The notes: generated from the sequence alone by a model not told the origin. A stretch of 64,000 nucleotides of DNA from Streptomyces sp. H27-H1 (GCF_026627445.1 NZ_JAPNLJ010000010.1:170909-234908); one strand, 5' to 3'; positions 17,656 through 26,897 are shown, counted from the first letter of the stretch. Translations and numbers: made by a program.

Positions 17656-18267
17656 GTGACAGAGAAACAGACTTCCAGCGCCAAGACGGACCTGCGCCGG
17701 GAACTCCTCGCGGCCCGCCGCGCCTTGTCCGCCGACACCCTCCGTACGGCGGCCCGCGCCCTCTCCCGCTCCGCCCTCGAGCTCCCCGAGCTGACGGCCG
17801 CGCACACCGTGGCGGCCTACGTCTCCATCGGCTCCGAACCCGGCACCCACGCACTGCTCGACGCACTGCGGGCGGCCGGCAAGCAGGTGCTGCTGCCCGT
17901 CCTGCTGCCCGACAACGACCTCGACTGGGCGGCGTACGAAGGCCCGGACAGCCTGGCCGAGGCCGTGCACCCGGGGAAGATGCGGCTCCTGGAACCCGCC
18001 GGTCCACGCCTCGGCCCGGACGCGGTGACCGGCGCCGACGCCGTGCTGCTGCCCGGACTGGCCGTGGACCGGCGGGGGATGCGGCTCGGGCGGGGCGGAG
18101 GCTCGTACGACCGGGTGCTGGAACGGCTGGAGCGGGCCGGGGCGCACCCCGCGCTGGTCGTGCTCCTCTACGACGACGAGGTGGTCGCACGGGTCCCGGA
18201 GGAACCGCACGACCACCCCGTACAGGCGGTGGCCACCCCCTCGGGGGTGCGCCGCTTCAGCTCATGA
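17656..18267 (+). CDS. 5-formyltetrahydrofolate cyclo-ligase
   Basis: A 203-residue enzyme converting 5-formyl-THF to 5,10-methenyl-THF with ATP. Motifs: K-T-D-L-R-R-E-L near the start, the Y-V-S-I-G-S-E segment, LLPGLAVDRRGMRLGRGGGSYDR (residues about 132-154; substrate and phosphate loop) and a C-terminal VPEEPHDHPVQAV segment. GTG start with AAAGGGA about 11 bases upstream. Its end overlaps the convergent penicillin-acylase gene by six bases. Confidence 0.95.
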   Translation: MTEKQTSSAKTDLRRELLAARRALSADTLRTAARALSRSALELPELTAAHTVAAYVSIGSEPGTHALLDALRAAGKQVLLPVLLPDNDLDWAAYEGPDSLAEAVHPGKMRLLEPAGPRLGPDAVTGADAVLLPGLAVDRRGMRLGRGGGSYDRVLERLERAGAHPALVVLLYDDEVVARVPEEPHDHPVQAVATPSGVRRFSS

Positions 18268-21102
18268 GCCCTCGGGCTTCAGGGTGAGGGTCTCGACCGC
18301 GGCCTTGTCCACGGCGTCCCTGCCGAAGGGCCAGTCCAGCAGTTCGCCCTTGGCCCACAGGCTCGTCTGGTCCGTGTAGTGGTCGTGGTACGCGTGCCCC
18401 GAGGCGCCCGTCAGGTTGATCCAGCGGGACTTGTCGAAGTCGGCCAGGTTCACGACCATCCGCATCGACGGCACCCAGGTGACCCCGTACCCGCTGGAAG
18501 CGTTCCAGCCGGTCGCGTTGACGGTGGCCTCGCCGCCGCCCAGGTTCCAGGGGCCTCGGTTGAGGAGCCACTGCAGGTAGCCGGGGCCCTCGGTGCCGAT
18601 CGTCTGGTTCTTCAGCATCAGCTGGTGCAGCCGGCCCCAGCTCCAGGTCGACTGGTCCTTGCCGAGCTTGGCGGTCAGCTCCCAGCGGGCGTCCTTCATG
18701 GCCCGCGCGAAGAGCTGGTCGCGGGTGGTGGTGGCGGCCACGGTGCGGCCCACGGCGGGCGCCTGCCACCACTGCGACTTCTCGTCCTTGATCAGGCGGC
18801 GGACCACCTCGAACCAGCGGTCGCCGCCGTCGGGCTGCGCCGAGTCGGAGGCGCGCGTACCGCATTCGCGGACCATCTTGGCGAGGTCGTCGGCCGGACC
18901 GGTGGTCTGCTCGGGGACGTTCATGCAGCTGCCCTCGACGCGCAGCTCCTTCGGCATCTTGTCGCCGAAGGCCAGCTCGAGGATGTTGCGCCAGACCGCG
19001 TTGAAGTACGCGGCGGCCGCCGAGTCGGGCTCCTGGGTGTAGTTCCAGCCCTCCAGCAGCTTCTGCGCGGAGCGGACGTCCGGGTCCGCGACGTCGATCT
19101 TGGCCAGCAGCGGGGTCAGCAGCGCGGCGATCTCGCTGCTGTTGTCCATCTGCATGGTGCGCATGTCGTCGGTGGAGATCTTCCCGCTGTCCTTGATCTT
19201 CGCCTCGATGAGGTCGTTGATCCGCTGGCTGCGGGCGCCGTAGCCCCAGTCGGTGGTCAGCAGGTGCGGGTACGTGCCCGCGGTGGTGCCGCTCTCCACG
19301 ACCGCCTGGTTCGCGGTCACGATGTAGCCGCGGGCCGGGTTGTAGTCGTACGGCATCTCGTCCTGCGGGATGTAGCCGGCGCTGCCGCCCTTCCAGGCGT
19401 ACCGCGAGTCCCAGCCCGGGGCCGGCATCCTGCCGTCACCGGTGGTGCGGACCGGGATGCGGCCCGGGGCCTGGTAGCCGATGTTGCCGTTGGGGCCCTT
19501 GTTGTCGGCATAGATCAGGTTCTGCGAGGGAACCTCGAAGTCGCGGGCCGCCAGACGGAACTCCGGGAAGTTCTTGGCCCGGTTGATCTTGAAGACGGCG
19601 TCCATCGACTTGCCGGGGTCCAGCGCGGTCCAGCGCAGGGAGACCCCGTAGCCGTTGGCGCGGTCGGGAGCGGCGCTGCTCACGGGGGCGCGGGCGCCCA
19701 CCGTGGCGATCTCCTCGCTGCGGTCGGAGATCAGCGGTCCGTTGTTGGTGCTCCGGACGGTGATCTTCTTCTCACCGCCGCCGGCGATCTTGATGACCTC
19801 TTCGCGGGTGGTGAAGGGGAGCACCTTGTTGTCGTAGACGTACCCCTCGGGCTTGACCTGCTCCAGGTAGAGGTCGGTGACGTCGGCGCCGAGGTTGGTC
19901 ATGCCCCAGGCGATGTCGGCGTTGTGGCCGATGACCACGCCCGGCATGCCGGAGAAGGTGTAGCCCGCCACGTCGTACTGGCACGCGGCCGAGGCCGCCC
20001 GGCAGTGCAGGCCCATCTGGTACCAGACCGAGGGCAGCTGCGGGGAGAGGTGCGGGTCGTTCGCGAGCAGCGGCTTGCCGGTGGTCGTGTACTGGCCCGA
20101 GACGACCCAGGAGTTCGATCCGATGCCGCTGCCGGCGGGGCCGAGGATCGCGGGGATCTCGTCGAGGGTCTCGGCCAGCGCGCCGAGCTGCGTCCGCAGG
20201 CCGACGGTGGCGCCCTGGGCGGTGGCGTTGCCGGCCAGCCCGGTCTGGGTGTCGGTCGCGGAGCCGGTCTGCGCGGAGACCTGGGAGCCGGTGGCGCCGC
20301 CCTGGGAGCCGGAGCCCACCGGGCTGCCGGAGCCCGAACCCTGCGGGGCGTACTTGCCGCCCTTGACGGTGCCGTCCTCGACGATCGGCTTGTTCCGCTC
20401 GAAGGGGTACGGCGGGTAGAGGTCGTTGATCTGCGCCTGCGACAGCTTGCCGGTCATCAGGGCGCGGTCGATCTCGTCCTGCATGTTGCCGCGCAGGTCC
20501 CAGGCCATCGCCTTGAGCCAGGCCACCGAGTCGACCGGGGTCCACTGCTCGGGCTGGTAGTCGTCGCTGAGCTCGAGGGCGGCGTGCTCGACGGAGAAGT
20601 CCTTGCCGGCCTTCCCCTTCAGGTACGCGTTGACCCCGTCGGCGTAGGCCTGCAGGTACTTCTTCGTATCCGGCGACAGCTTGGTGTCGTACTCCTGCTG
20701 CGCGACCTGGCGCCAGCCGAGCGTGCGCAGAAAGGCGTCCGTCTCGACCTGGCCGGCGCCGAACATCTCCGAGAGCCGGCCCGAGGTCATGTGGCGGCGT
20801 ACGTCCATCTCCCAGAACCGGTCCTGCGCGTGCACGAAGCCCTGCGCGCGGAAGAGGTCGTCGTCGGAGTCGGCGTACAGCTGGGGGATTCCGTTGGCGT
20901 CGCGCTTGACGTCCACGGTCCCGGCCAGGCCGGGCACCTTGAGGGAGCCGGTGGTCTGCGGGAACGAGGCCCGCACGCTGTCCACGCTCCAGTACGCCCC
21001 GTAGCCGAGGCCAGCGAAGAGCGCCAGCACCAGGACGAGCACGATCAGACGGGCGCGTCGTCCCTTCTTCTTGACGGAAGGGGCGGTTTCGTTGGCGGGC
21101 AT
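18262..21102 (-). CDS. Penicillin acylase family protein (membrane-anchored/secreted)
   Basis: A 946-residue Ntn-hydrolase of the penicillin G acylase family. A basic N-terminus and one membrane segment (about 18-37) anchor or export it. The precursor has an alpha region, a Gly/Ser/Gln-rich spacer (about 248-285), and the new N-terminal nucleophile Ser329 in GIGSNSW, where self-cleavage is expected. NDPHLS and GMTNLG follow as in family members. AAGGA precedes the ATG. Streptomyces often encode such proteins as acyl-homoserine-lactone or lipopeptide acylases; the substrate is unknown. It stands alone. Confidence 0.93.
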   Translation of the reverse strand: MPANETAPSVKKKGRRARLIVLVLVLALFAGLGYGAYWSVDSVRASFPQTTGSLKVPGLAGTVDVKRDANGIPQLYADSDDDLFRAQGFVHAQDRFWEMDVRRHMTSGRLSEMFGAGQVETDAFLRTLGWRQVAQQEYDTKLSPDTKKYLQAYADGVNAYLKGKAGKDFSVEHAALELSDDYQPEQWTPVDSVAWLKAMAWDLRGNMQDEIDRALMTGKLSQAQINDLYPPYPFERNKPIVEDGTVKGGKYAPQGSGSGSPVGSGSQGGATGSQVSAQTGSATDTQTGLAGNATAQGATVGLRTQLGALAETLDEIPAILGPAGSGIGSNSWVVSGQYTTTGKPLLANDPHLSPQLPSVWYQMGLHCRAASAACQYDVAGYTFSGMPGVVIGHNADIAWGMTNLGADVTDLYLEQVKPEGYVYDNKVLPFTTREEVIKIAGGGEKKITVRSTNNGPLISDRSEEIATVGARAPVSSAAPDRANGYGVSLRWTALDPGKSMDAVFKINRAKNFPEFRLAARDFEVPSQNLIYADNKGPNGNIGYQAPGRIPVRTTGDGRMPAPGWDSRYAWKGGSAGYIPQDEMPYDYNPARGYIVTANQAVVESGTTAGTYPHLLTTDWGYGARSQRINDLIEAKIKDSGKISTDDMRTMQMDNSSEIAALLTPLLAKIDVADPDVRSAQKLLEGWNYTQEPDSAAAAYFNAVWRNILELAFGDKMPKELRVEGSCMNVPEQTTGPADDLAKMVRECGTRASDSAQPDGGDRWFEVVRRLIKDEKSQWWQAPAVGRTVAATTTRDQLFARAMKDARWELTAKLGKDQSTWSWGRLHQLMLKNQTIGTEGPGYLQWLLNRGPWNLGGGEATVNATGWNASSGYGVTWVPSMRMVVNLADFDKSRWINLTGASGHAYHDHYTDQTSLWAKGELLDWPFGRDAVDKAAVETLTLKPEGS

Positions 21103-21402
21103 CGCTGTCCTTAGAGGGGCAGGGTGGTCCTGGGAGTGCTGGGAGCAACCATAGGCGCAGGACCACCCCCGGTGATCCGCCAGGGGTCGAGCTCGTGGTC
21201 CGTCCCCCGCGGACGGCTCTTGACGACGGGTCACGAGGACAGGACTCCGCAGGCGTTTCACAATGTGGCTATTGAGTAAAGGGCGGGCCAAAGATTAGGT
21301 AAGGTAACGAAGTACTTGCCGTCCGTGCCCGCGCCGGAACGAGCCGTCAGCCCGGCGTCCGCCGTCCCGCTGCCGCCGGGTACATGAGGAAAGGGCCGCC
21401 CG
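21103..21402. other. Divergent intergenic region (acylase / antiporter)
   Basis: Three hundred bases without a gene between two divergent genes. The centre (about 21255-21310) is AT-richer, with TTTCACAATGTGG and TTAGGTAAGGTAACG stretches, and probably holds both promoters. No convincing operator or riboswitch is seen. Confidence 0.4.
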
Positions 21403-22962
21403 CTGACTGTCCACACTCTCAATGAGCTCCTGCTGGTCTGCTCGCTCGTGCTGCTCGTCGCCGTGGCGGCGGTGCGCGTCTCTTCGCGCAGCGGACTTCC
21501 CAGCCTGCTCATTTACCTCGGCATAGGCGTCGCGATAGGCCAGGACGGCATCGGCAACGTCGTGTTCGACAACGCCGAGCTGACCCAGGTGATCGGGTAC
21601 GCGGCGCTGGTCGTGATCCTCGCCGAGGGTGGTCTGGGCACCAAGTGGAAAGAGATCAAGCCGGCCCTGCCGGCCGCGATCGTGCTGTCGCTGGTCGGCG
21701 TCGCCGTCAGCGTGAGCGTGACCGCGGCGGGCGCTCACTACCTGGTCGGACTCGAATGGCGGCAGGCCCTGCTGATCGGCGCGGTCGTCTCCTCGACCGA
21801 CGCGGCGGCCGTCTTCTCGGTCCTGCGCAAGGTCCCGCTGCCCGCCCGGGTGACGGGCGTACTGGAGGCCGAGTCCGGCTTCAACGACGCTCCCGTCGTC
21901 ATCCTGGTCGTGGCCTTCGCGACCGTCGGACCGGTCGACCAGTGGTACGTCCTCCTGGGCAAGATCGCGCTGGAGCTGGCGATCGGCATCGCGATCGGCC
22001 TGACGGTGGGCTTCCTGGGCTCGTACGGGCTGCGGCACGTGGCACTGCCCGCCTCGGGCCTCTACCCGATCGCGGTGATGGCGATCGCCATCACCGCGTA
22101 CGCGGCCGGCGCGATGGCGCACGGCTCCGGCTTCCTCGCCGTGTACCTGGCGGCGATGGTCCTCGGGAACGCGAAGCTCCCCCACTGGCCCGCCACCCGG
22201 GGATTCGCGGACGGGCTCGGCTGGATCGCCCAGATCGGCATGTTCGTGCTGCTGGGCCTGCTGGTCACCCCGCACGAGCTGATCCACGACTTCTGGCCGG
22301 CGGTGATCATCGGGCTGGTGCTGACGATGGTGGCCCGGCCGCTGGAGGTCTTCCTCTCGCTGCTGCCCTTCCGGCTGCCCTGGCAGGAGCAGGCCCTCAT
22401 GTCGTGGGCCGGCCTGCGCGGCGCCGTGCCCATCATCCTGGCGACCATCCCCATGGTGTCCGGGATCGAGGGCAGCGAGCGGGTCTTCAACATCGTCTTC
22501 GTCCTGGTCGTCGTCTACACCCTGGTCCAGGGCCCGACCCTGCCGTGGCTCGCGCGCAAGCTGAAGCTGGGCAACAACGACGAGGCCGCCTCCGACCTGG
22601 GCATCGAATCCGCGCCACTGGAGAAGCTGCGCGGGCACCTGCTGTACTTCTCGATCCCCGCCGCCTCGCGGATGCACGGCGTCGAGGTGAGCGAGCTGCG
22701 GCTGCCGCCGGGGGCCTCCGTGACGCTGGTCGTACGGGACGCGAAGAGCTTCGTACCGGCGCCGGCGACCGTGCTGCGGCACGGGGACGAGCTGCTGGTG
22801 GTGGCCACGGACCCGGTACGGGACGCGGCGGAGGCGCGGCTGCGGGCAGTGGCCCGGGGCGGCAAGCTGGCGGGCTGGCTGGGGACCGGCGGGGACGGGG
22901 CCGCGAAGGGCTCGCCCAAGGGCTCCACGAAGGGTCACACCAAGGGCCACGCCAAGGGTTAG
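21403..22962 (+). CDS. Potassium/proton antiporter with TrkA-C domain (CPA family)
   Basis: A 519-residue cation:proton antiporter, about 12 membrane segments over residues 5-400. VSSTDAAAVFS and GFNDAPVV carry the acidic residues of the transport site. A cytosolic TrkA-C/RCK-C domain (about 405-490) would sense nucleotide or K+. The C-terminus ends in a Lys/Gly/His repeat (KGSTKGHTKGHAKG). A CTG start is proposed because GAGGAAAGG lies 8 bases before it and the usual family N-terminus TVHTLNELLLVCS begins there. The next candidate, a GTG 15 codons later, would cut into the first membrane helix. Confidence 0.88.
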   Translation: MTVHTLNELLLVCSLVLLVAVAAVRVSSRSGLPSLLIYLGIGVAIGQDGIGNVVFDNAELTQVIGYAALVVILAEGGLGTKWKEIKPALPAAIVLSLVGVAVSVSVTAAGAHYLVGLEWRQALLIGAVVSSTDAAAVFSVLRKVPLPARVTGVLEAESGFNDAPVVILVVAFATVGPVDQWYVLLGKIALELAIGIAIGLTVGFLGSYGLRHVALPASGLYPIAVMAIAITAYAAGAMAHGSGFLAVYLAAMVLGNAKLPHWPATRGFADGLGWIAQIGMFVLLGLLVTPHELIHDFWPAVIIGLVLTMVARPLEVFLSLLPFRLPWQEQALMSWAGLRGAVPIILATIPMVSGIEGSERVFNIVFVLVVVYTLVQGPTLPWLARKLKLGNNDEAASDLGIESAPLEKLRGHLLYFSIPAASRMHGVEVSELRLPPGASVTLVVRDAKSFVPAPATVLRHGDELLVVATDPVRDAAEARLRAVARGGKLAGWLGTGGDGAAKGSPKGSTKGHTKGHAKG

Positions 22963-23063
22963 AGCGGCACTCTAATTCATCATTTTCGATGGATACTGCC
23001 CGCATTTACCCGCGTTTCATGGGTACTCGAATGCGAAGTTCCAGTTAATCGCAGGTGAAGACG

Positions 23064-23089
23064 CGCCCTGTAGCCCTAATCACAGGGCG
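23064..23089. other. Hairpin in the 364-base gap before the MFS gene
   Basis: CGCCCTGT and ACAGGGCG form perfect 8-bp arms around a 10-base loop. It lies 100 bases after the antiporter stop and may be its terminator, or part of the leader of the MFS gene. The rest of the gap (22963-23326) has an AT-richer stretch near 22975-23050 and a GTACGATTAAGG sequence, but no gene I can support. Confidence 0.45.
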
Positions 23090-23326
23090 TATCGGGCGAT
23101 CTGCCTGTACGATTAAGGAACACACATCGAACCAACTCTGTCTGACGCAGAGCTGGCGCGACCGCAAAGCGGCCGTGGCCCCCTCCCGCAGTGGGCGCCC
23201 AGGTATCACTCGGTTCTGCGCAAGAGGACAGCTCTCGGGGCTCCCACATGTACGGGTGCGACCACTCACAAGGTGGCGCATCGTCCGCAGACGGGGAGTT
23301 CTACCAGGCAGCGGAAAGGCCAGGCC

Positions 23327-24658
23327 GTGACATCCGCGGTCACGACCGACAAGTCCGCCAAGCCCACCCGACCCGGCTACGGGCAGCTCCTGCGCACGCC
23401 CGGCGCCCTCGGCTTCGTTCTCCCGGGATTCGCCGCGCGACTCCCCTTCGGCATGCTGACGATCAGCATCCTGCTGCTGGTCCAGCACACCACCGGCTCC
23501 TACGGCAGCGCCGGCATCGTCGCCGCCGTCACCGGAGTCTCCATGGCCGTGTTCGCTCCGGTCATGGGCAAGCTCATCGACCGGCGCGGCCAGAGCGCCG
23601 TCCTGATCCCGGCCGCCCTCACGCACGCCACCGCCGTCAGCTCCCTGGTGGCGTTCGCGCTGCTGGGTGCGCCCGTCTGGGCGCTCGCACTGGCGGCCGT
23701 CCCCGCCGGTGCATCCGTCCCGCAGGTCGGACCCATGGTCCGGTCCCGCTGGGCGGCCAAGCTCGAAGGCTCCCCGCTGCTGCCCACGGCCGCCGCGTTC
23801 GAGTCCGTCACCGACGAGTTCACCTTCGTCGTCGGCCCGGTGCTCGCCACCGCGCTGTGCACCGGCATCAACCCGGCGGCCGGTCTGGTCACCGAGGCCG
23901 CGCTGACCCTGATCGGCGGCCTGCTCTTCGCCGCCCAGCGCGCCACGCAGCCCAAGCCCGTCGCCCGCCCGGCACACGGTGAGAAGCACGCCCCGGCCCT
24001 GTCGTTCCACGGCCTGCGCGTCCTGATCGTCGCCTTCATCGGCATCGGCGCCGTCTTCGGCGGCATGCAGGTCTCGCTGGCCGCCTTCTCCGAGGAGATC
24101 GGCAACCCCGGCGCCAACGGTCTGCTCTACGGCGTCTTCGCCGCGGGCAACATGATCGCCGGCATCGCCTGCGGCACCATCGCCTGGAAGATCGGCCCCC
24201 GCCGTCGCCTGATCCTCGGCTACATCGGTCTCACCGCGGCCGCCTCGGTCCTGTGGGCCGCGGACTCGATGATCCTGCTCGGCGCGCTCGGCCTGGTCGT
24301 GGGTCTGTGCATCGCCCCCGCGCTGATCACCGGCTACACCATGATCGAGCAGCTGATCCCGGCCGCCTCACGGACCGAGGCCTTCACCTGGCTCACCGGA
24401 GCGGTCGCCTTCGGGCAGGCCGGCGCCGTGACCCTGGCCGGCCGCCTGACGGACGCGCACGGGTCCTCGTACGGGTTCCTCGTGCCGCTGGTGGCCACCG
24501 CGCTCGCCCTGACCATCCTGCTGGTCCTGCGTGCGAAGCTGGCCCCGAAGGCCCCGAGCAGGATCATCAGCTCGTCCAAGCCGACCGCTTCCGCCGCCCC
24601 CTCCCAGGGTGCGAACGAGCGTGGTCTCGGTCACCGCGTGCCTGTGACGGTGGACTGA
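23327..24658 (+). CDS. MFS transporter
   Basis: A 443-residue major facilitator with about 12 membrane segments and the intracellular loop motif G-K-L-I-D-R-R-G (about residues 82-89) between helices 2 and 3. The GTG start gives a 25-residue Thr/Lys-rich cytosolic leader and is preceded by GGAAAGG. The C-terminal 35 residues are a Ser/Pro/Lys-rich cytosolic tail. The substrate is unknown. Its transcript probably begins within the preceding 364-base gap; 67 bases separate it from the FmdB gene. Confidence 0.92.
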   Translation: MTSAVTTDKSAKPTRPGYGQLLRTPGALGFVLPGFAARLPFGMLTISILLLVQHTTGSYGSAGIVAAVTGVSMAVFAPVMGKLIDRRGQSAVLIPAALTHATAVSSLVAFALLGAPVWALALAAVPAGASVPQVGPMVRSRWAAKLEGSPLLPTAAAFESVTDEFTFVVGPVLATALCTGINPAAGLVTEAALTLIGGLLFAAQRATQPKPVARPAHGEKHAPALSFHGLRVLIVAFIGIGAVFGGMQVSLAAFSEEIGNPGANGLLYGVFAAGNMIAGIACGTIAWKIGPRRRLILGYIGLTAAASVLWAADSMILLGALGLVVGLCIAPALITGYTMIEQLIPAASRTEAFTWLTGAVAFGQAGAVTLAGRLTDAHGSSYGFLVPLVATALALTILLVLRAKLAPKAPSRIISSSKPTASAAPSQGANERGLGHRVPVTVD

Positions 24659-24725
24659 TCCGCCGGAATACGTCACCATGGAGCGTCGTTAGCACTCATT
24701 GAGTCAGAGTGCCAGGAGGAAATTC

Positions 24726-25040
24726 GTGCCGACCTACCAGTACCAGTGCACCGAGTGCGGTGAGGGCCTTGAGGCCGTGCAGAAGTTCACCGATGACGCG
24801 CTGACCGTGTGCCCGAGCTGCGACGGACGCCTGAAGAAGGTGTTCTCCGCGGTCGGCATCGTCTTCAAGGGCTCCGGTTTCTACCGGAACGACAGCCGCG
24901 GCGCTTCGTCGAGCAGCACCCCTGCCTCGAAGCCCGCGTCGACGCCGGCCGCCACCCCGGCCGCGTCGTCGTCCTCGACGTCTTCGTCGTCGTCCTCGAC
25001 CTCGACTTCCTCGTCGTCGTCGAGCTCCTCGGCCGCCTGA
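24726..25040 (+). CDS. FmdB family zinc ribbon protein with Ser-rich tail
   Basis: A 104-residue protein. The first 55 residues are the FmdB regulatory-type zinc ribbon: P-T-Y-Q-Y-Q-C-T-E-C-G at the N-terminus and C-P-S-C-D-G 25 residues later supply four Cys. From about residue 58 onwards it is almost pure Ser/Thr/Ala/Pro and presumably unstructured. AGGAGG lies 7 bases before the GTG. Function of the family is unproven despite the name. A strong hairpin follows. Confidence 0.9.
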   Translation: MPTYQYQCTECGEGLEAVQKFTDDALTVCPSCDGRLKKVFSAVGIVFKGSGFYRNDSRGASSSSTPASKPASTPAATPAASSSSTSSSSSSTSTSSSSSSSSAA

Positions 25041-25071
25041 CCCGCTCCACAGCTCCATCGGATTCATCCGA

Positions 25072-25101
25072 GGCCCTGCCGTCCCAACCGACGGCGGGGC
25101 C
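25072..25101 (+). terminator. Terminator-like hairpin after the FmdB gene
   Basis: GGCCCTGCCGTC and GACGGCGGGGCC (one T-G wobble) close on a CCAACC loop, 32 bases past the stop codon and 27 bases before the next start. Confidence 0.7.
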
Positions 25102-25128
25102 TTCGGCATGCCCCGTTAGGGTGGCCGC

Positions 25129-25962
25129 ATGGCGAATGCAGAGATCGGTGTCATCGGCGGATCGGGCTTCTACTCCTTCCTGGAGGACGTCTCCGAGATC
25201 CAGGTGGAGACGCCCTACGGGCCCCCGAGCGACTCCCTGTACGTGGGCGAGCTGGCGGGCCGCAGCGTGGCGTTCCTGCCGCGTCACGGACGCAGCCACA
25301 CCGTACCCCCGCACAAGATCAACTACCGGGCCAACCTGTGGGCATTGCGCTCCGTCGGCGTCCGCCAGGTGCTCGGCCCCTGCGCGGTGGGCGGCCTGCG
25401 CGCCGAGTACGGACCGGGCACCCTGCTCGTCCCCGACCAACTGGTCGACCGTACGAAGTCCCGCGCCCAGACCTTCTTCGACGGCGAGCCCCTCCCGGAC
25501 GGCTCCGTCCCGAATGTCGTGCACACCACCTTCGCCGACCCGTACTGCCCGGTGGGGCGGAAGGTGGCCCTGGCGGCGGCGCGCGGGCGGGAGTGGGAGC
25601 CGGTGGACGGCGGCACCATGGTCGTCATCGAGGGGCCGCGCTTCTCCACGCGCGCCGAGTCCCGCTGGCATGCTGCGGCCGGCTGGTCGGTGGTCGGCAT
25701 GACGGGCCACCCGGAGGCGGTCCTCGCACGCGAGATGGGGCTCTGCTACACCTCGATGGCGCTGGTCACGGACCTGGACGCGGGTGCGGAGACGGGCGAG
25801 GGGGTCTCCCATACGGAGGTCCTCAAGGTGTTCGGCGAGAACGTCGGGCGGCTGCGCGAGGTTCTCTTCGACGCGGTGGCCGCGCTGCCCCCGACGGAAT
25901 CCCGCGACTGCCTGTGCACCCATGCCCACGACGGCTGGGACCTGGGCATCGAACTTCCTTAG
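25129..25962 (+). CDS. mtnP: S-methyl-5'-thioadenosine phosphorylase
   Basis: A 277-residue purine-nucleoside-phosphorylase family 2 enzyme that phosphorolyses methylthioadenosine in polyamine/methionine salvage. Motifs: IGVIGGSGFYSF phosphate loop at 6-17, PRHGRSHTVPPHKINYRANLW (about 51-71), IEGPRFSTRAES (about 165-176) and GMTGHPEAVLAREM (about 188-201), the last forming the purine site. The length is normal. It is flanked by hairpins on both sides and so is a single-gene unit. Confidence 0.94.
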   Translation: MANAEIGVIGGSGFYSFLEDVSEIQVETPYGPPSDSLYVGELAGRSVAFLPRHGRSHTVPPHKINYRANLWALRSVGVRQVLGPCAVGGLRAEYGPGTLLVPDQLVDRTKSRAQTFFDGEPLPDGSVPNVVHTTFADPYCPVGRKVALAAARGREWEPVDGGTMVVIEGPRFSTRAESRWHAAAGWSVVGMTGHPEAVLAREMGLCYTSMALVTDLDAGAETGEGVSHTEVLKVFGENVGRLREVLFDAVAALPPTESRDCLCTHAHDGWDLGIELP

Positions 25963-25967
25963 CGCGG

Positions 25968-25988
25968 CCGTCGGGCTCCGCCCGACGG
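25968..25988 (+). terminator. Terminator-like hairpin after mtnP
   Basis: CCGTCGGG and CCCGACGG, perfect 8-bp arms with a CTCCG loop, start five bases past the mtnP stop codon. Confidence 0.65.
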
Positions 25989-25999
25989 GATGCGGGCTC

Positions 26000-26058
26000 G
26001 GCCGGGCCTTCCCCGGCCGGGCCTCCCCTGGCCGGGCCTCCCCTGGCCGGCCTCCCCC
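26000..26058. repeat. Four tandem 15-bp GC repeats
   Basis: Four head-to-tail units of the form GGCCGGGCCTCCCCT: the first has TT for TC, the second and third are identical and the fourth is one base short. The units are themselves partly palindromic (GGCCGG/CCGGCC). They lie in the 215-base gap between mtnP and the PyrF-like gene. Confidence 0.85.
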
Positions 26059-26177
26059 GGCCGGGGCCGCGGCTCCTCAGGCGACAGCGGCTCACGGGGG
26101 CCCGGCGGGGTAGCGGCGCGACCGCGCACGACGAGCCCCGCGGATCAGCGCCGGGCGCCGACCCGGAGACTGGCGGG

Positions 26178-26897
26178 ATGGACAGCCCCACCGCTCAGCG
26201 GATCATCGTCGCCCTCGACTTCGACGACCGGAGCGCCGCCGAGGCCCTCGTGGCCCGCCTCGGGGGCGCCTGCGGCTCCTACAAGGTCGGCCTGGAACTC
26301 CTGACCGCCGCCGGACCGGACCTCGTACGCGAGCTCGTGGGGCAGGGTCACGAGGTCTTCCTCGATCTGAAGCTCTTCGAGATCCCGAATTCGGTGGCCG
26401 GCGCCGTCCGCGCCGCCGGAACGCTGGGCGCCTCGATGGTGACCGTGCACGCCATGGGCGGCACGGGGATCATGGCAGCAGCCGTCGATGCGGCGCGGGA
26501 ATTCCCGGGGCTACGGGTACTCGCGCTGACGGTGGTCACCAGCATGACCGGGAGCGACCTCGCTGACATCGGCATCAGCACCGGCACCGGCACCGACGAG
26601 CAGGTGCTGCGGCTGGCCCGGCTGGCGGCGCGGGCCGGGTGCGACGGGGTCATCGCGGCGCCGCGGGAAGCGGGGGCGGTGCGCGCCCTGTTGGGACCGG
26701 AGCACCTGATCGTCACACCGGGGGTGTCTCTGCCGGGCGGGGAGAGCGGCGGAAGCGGCGGGCACTCCCGCGGCGACACCCCGTGGGCCGCGTTCGCGGC
26801 GGGGGCCTCGCACGTCGTGGTGGGACGGTCGGTGACGCGGGCCCCGGATCCGGTGGCCGCGCTCCGGCGGATCGCGGAGGGCGGCCGGCTCCCGTAA
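26178..26897 (+). CDS. Orotidine 5'-phosphate decarboxylase-like protein with altered active site
   Basis: A 239-residue TIM-barrel protein of the class I OMP decarboxylase type: IIVALDF at the N-terminus, SYKVGLELL with the first catalytic Lys (about 36), and a C-terminal phosphate loop VVVGRSVTRAPDP. In the signature D-x-K-x-x-D-I-P-x-T, it reads DLKLFEIPNS, so the third acidic residue is Glu instead of Asp and Thr is Ser. The loop after PGVSLPGG also lacks the usual Gln. Streptomyces normally use a different (class II) PyrF encoded with other pyr genes. This may be an active variant, a paralogue with another substrate, or a decaying copy. Confidence 0.8.
   Translation: MDSPTAQRIIVALDFDDRSAAEALVARLGGACGSYKVGLELLTAAGPDLVRELVGQGHEVFLDLKLFEIPNSVAGAVRAAGTLGASMVTVHAMGGTGIMAAAVDAAREFPGLRVLALTVVTSMTGSDLADIGISTGTGTDEQVLRLARLAARAGCDGVIAAPREAGAVRALLGPEHLIVTPGVSLPGGESGGSGGHSRGDTPWAAFAAGASHVVVGRSVTRAPDPVAALRRIAEGGRLP

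Noticed and set aside
21295..21313. Iron-box-like TTAGGTAAGGTAACG upstream of the antiporter
   Set aside because: Only the left half matches a DmdR/IdeR box; the right half lacks symmetry and neither flanking gene is iron-related.
23249..23330. Leader peptide starting MYGCDHSQGG before the MFS gene
   Set aside because: The frame runs on through the MFS coding region with poor composition and has no ribosome-binding site; kept only as a curiosity.
26000..26058. CRISPR-like array
   Set aside because: Units are contiguous 15-mers without spacers; no cas gene is present anywhere in the window.
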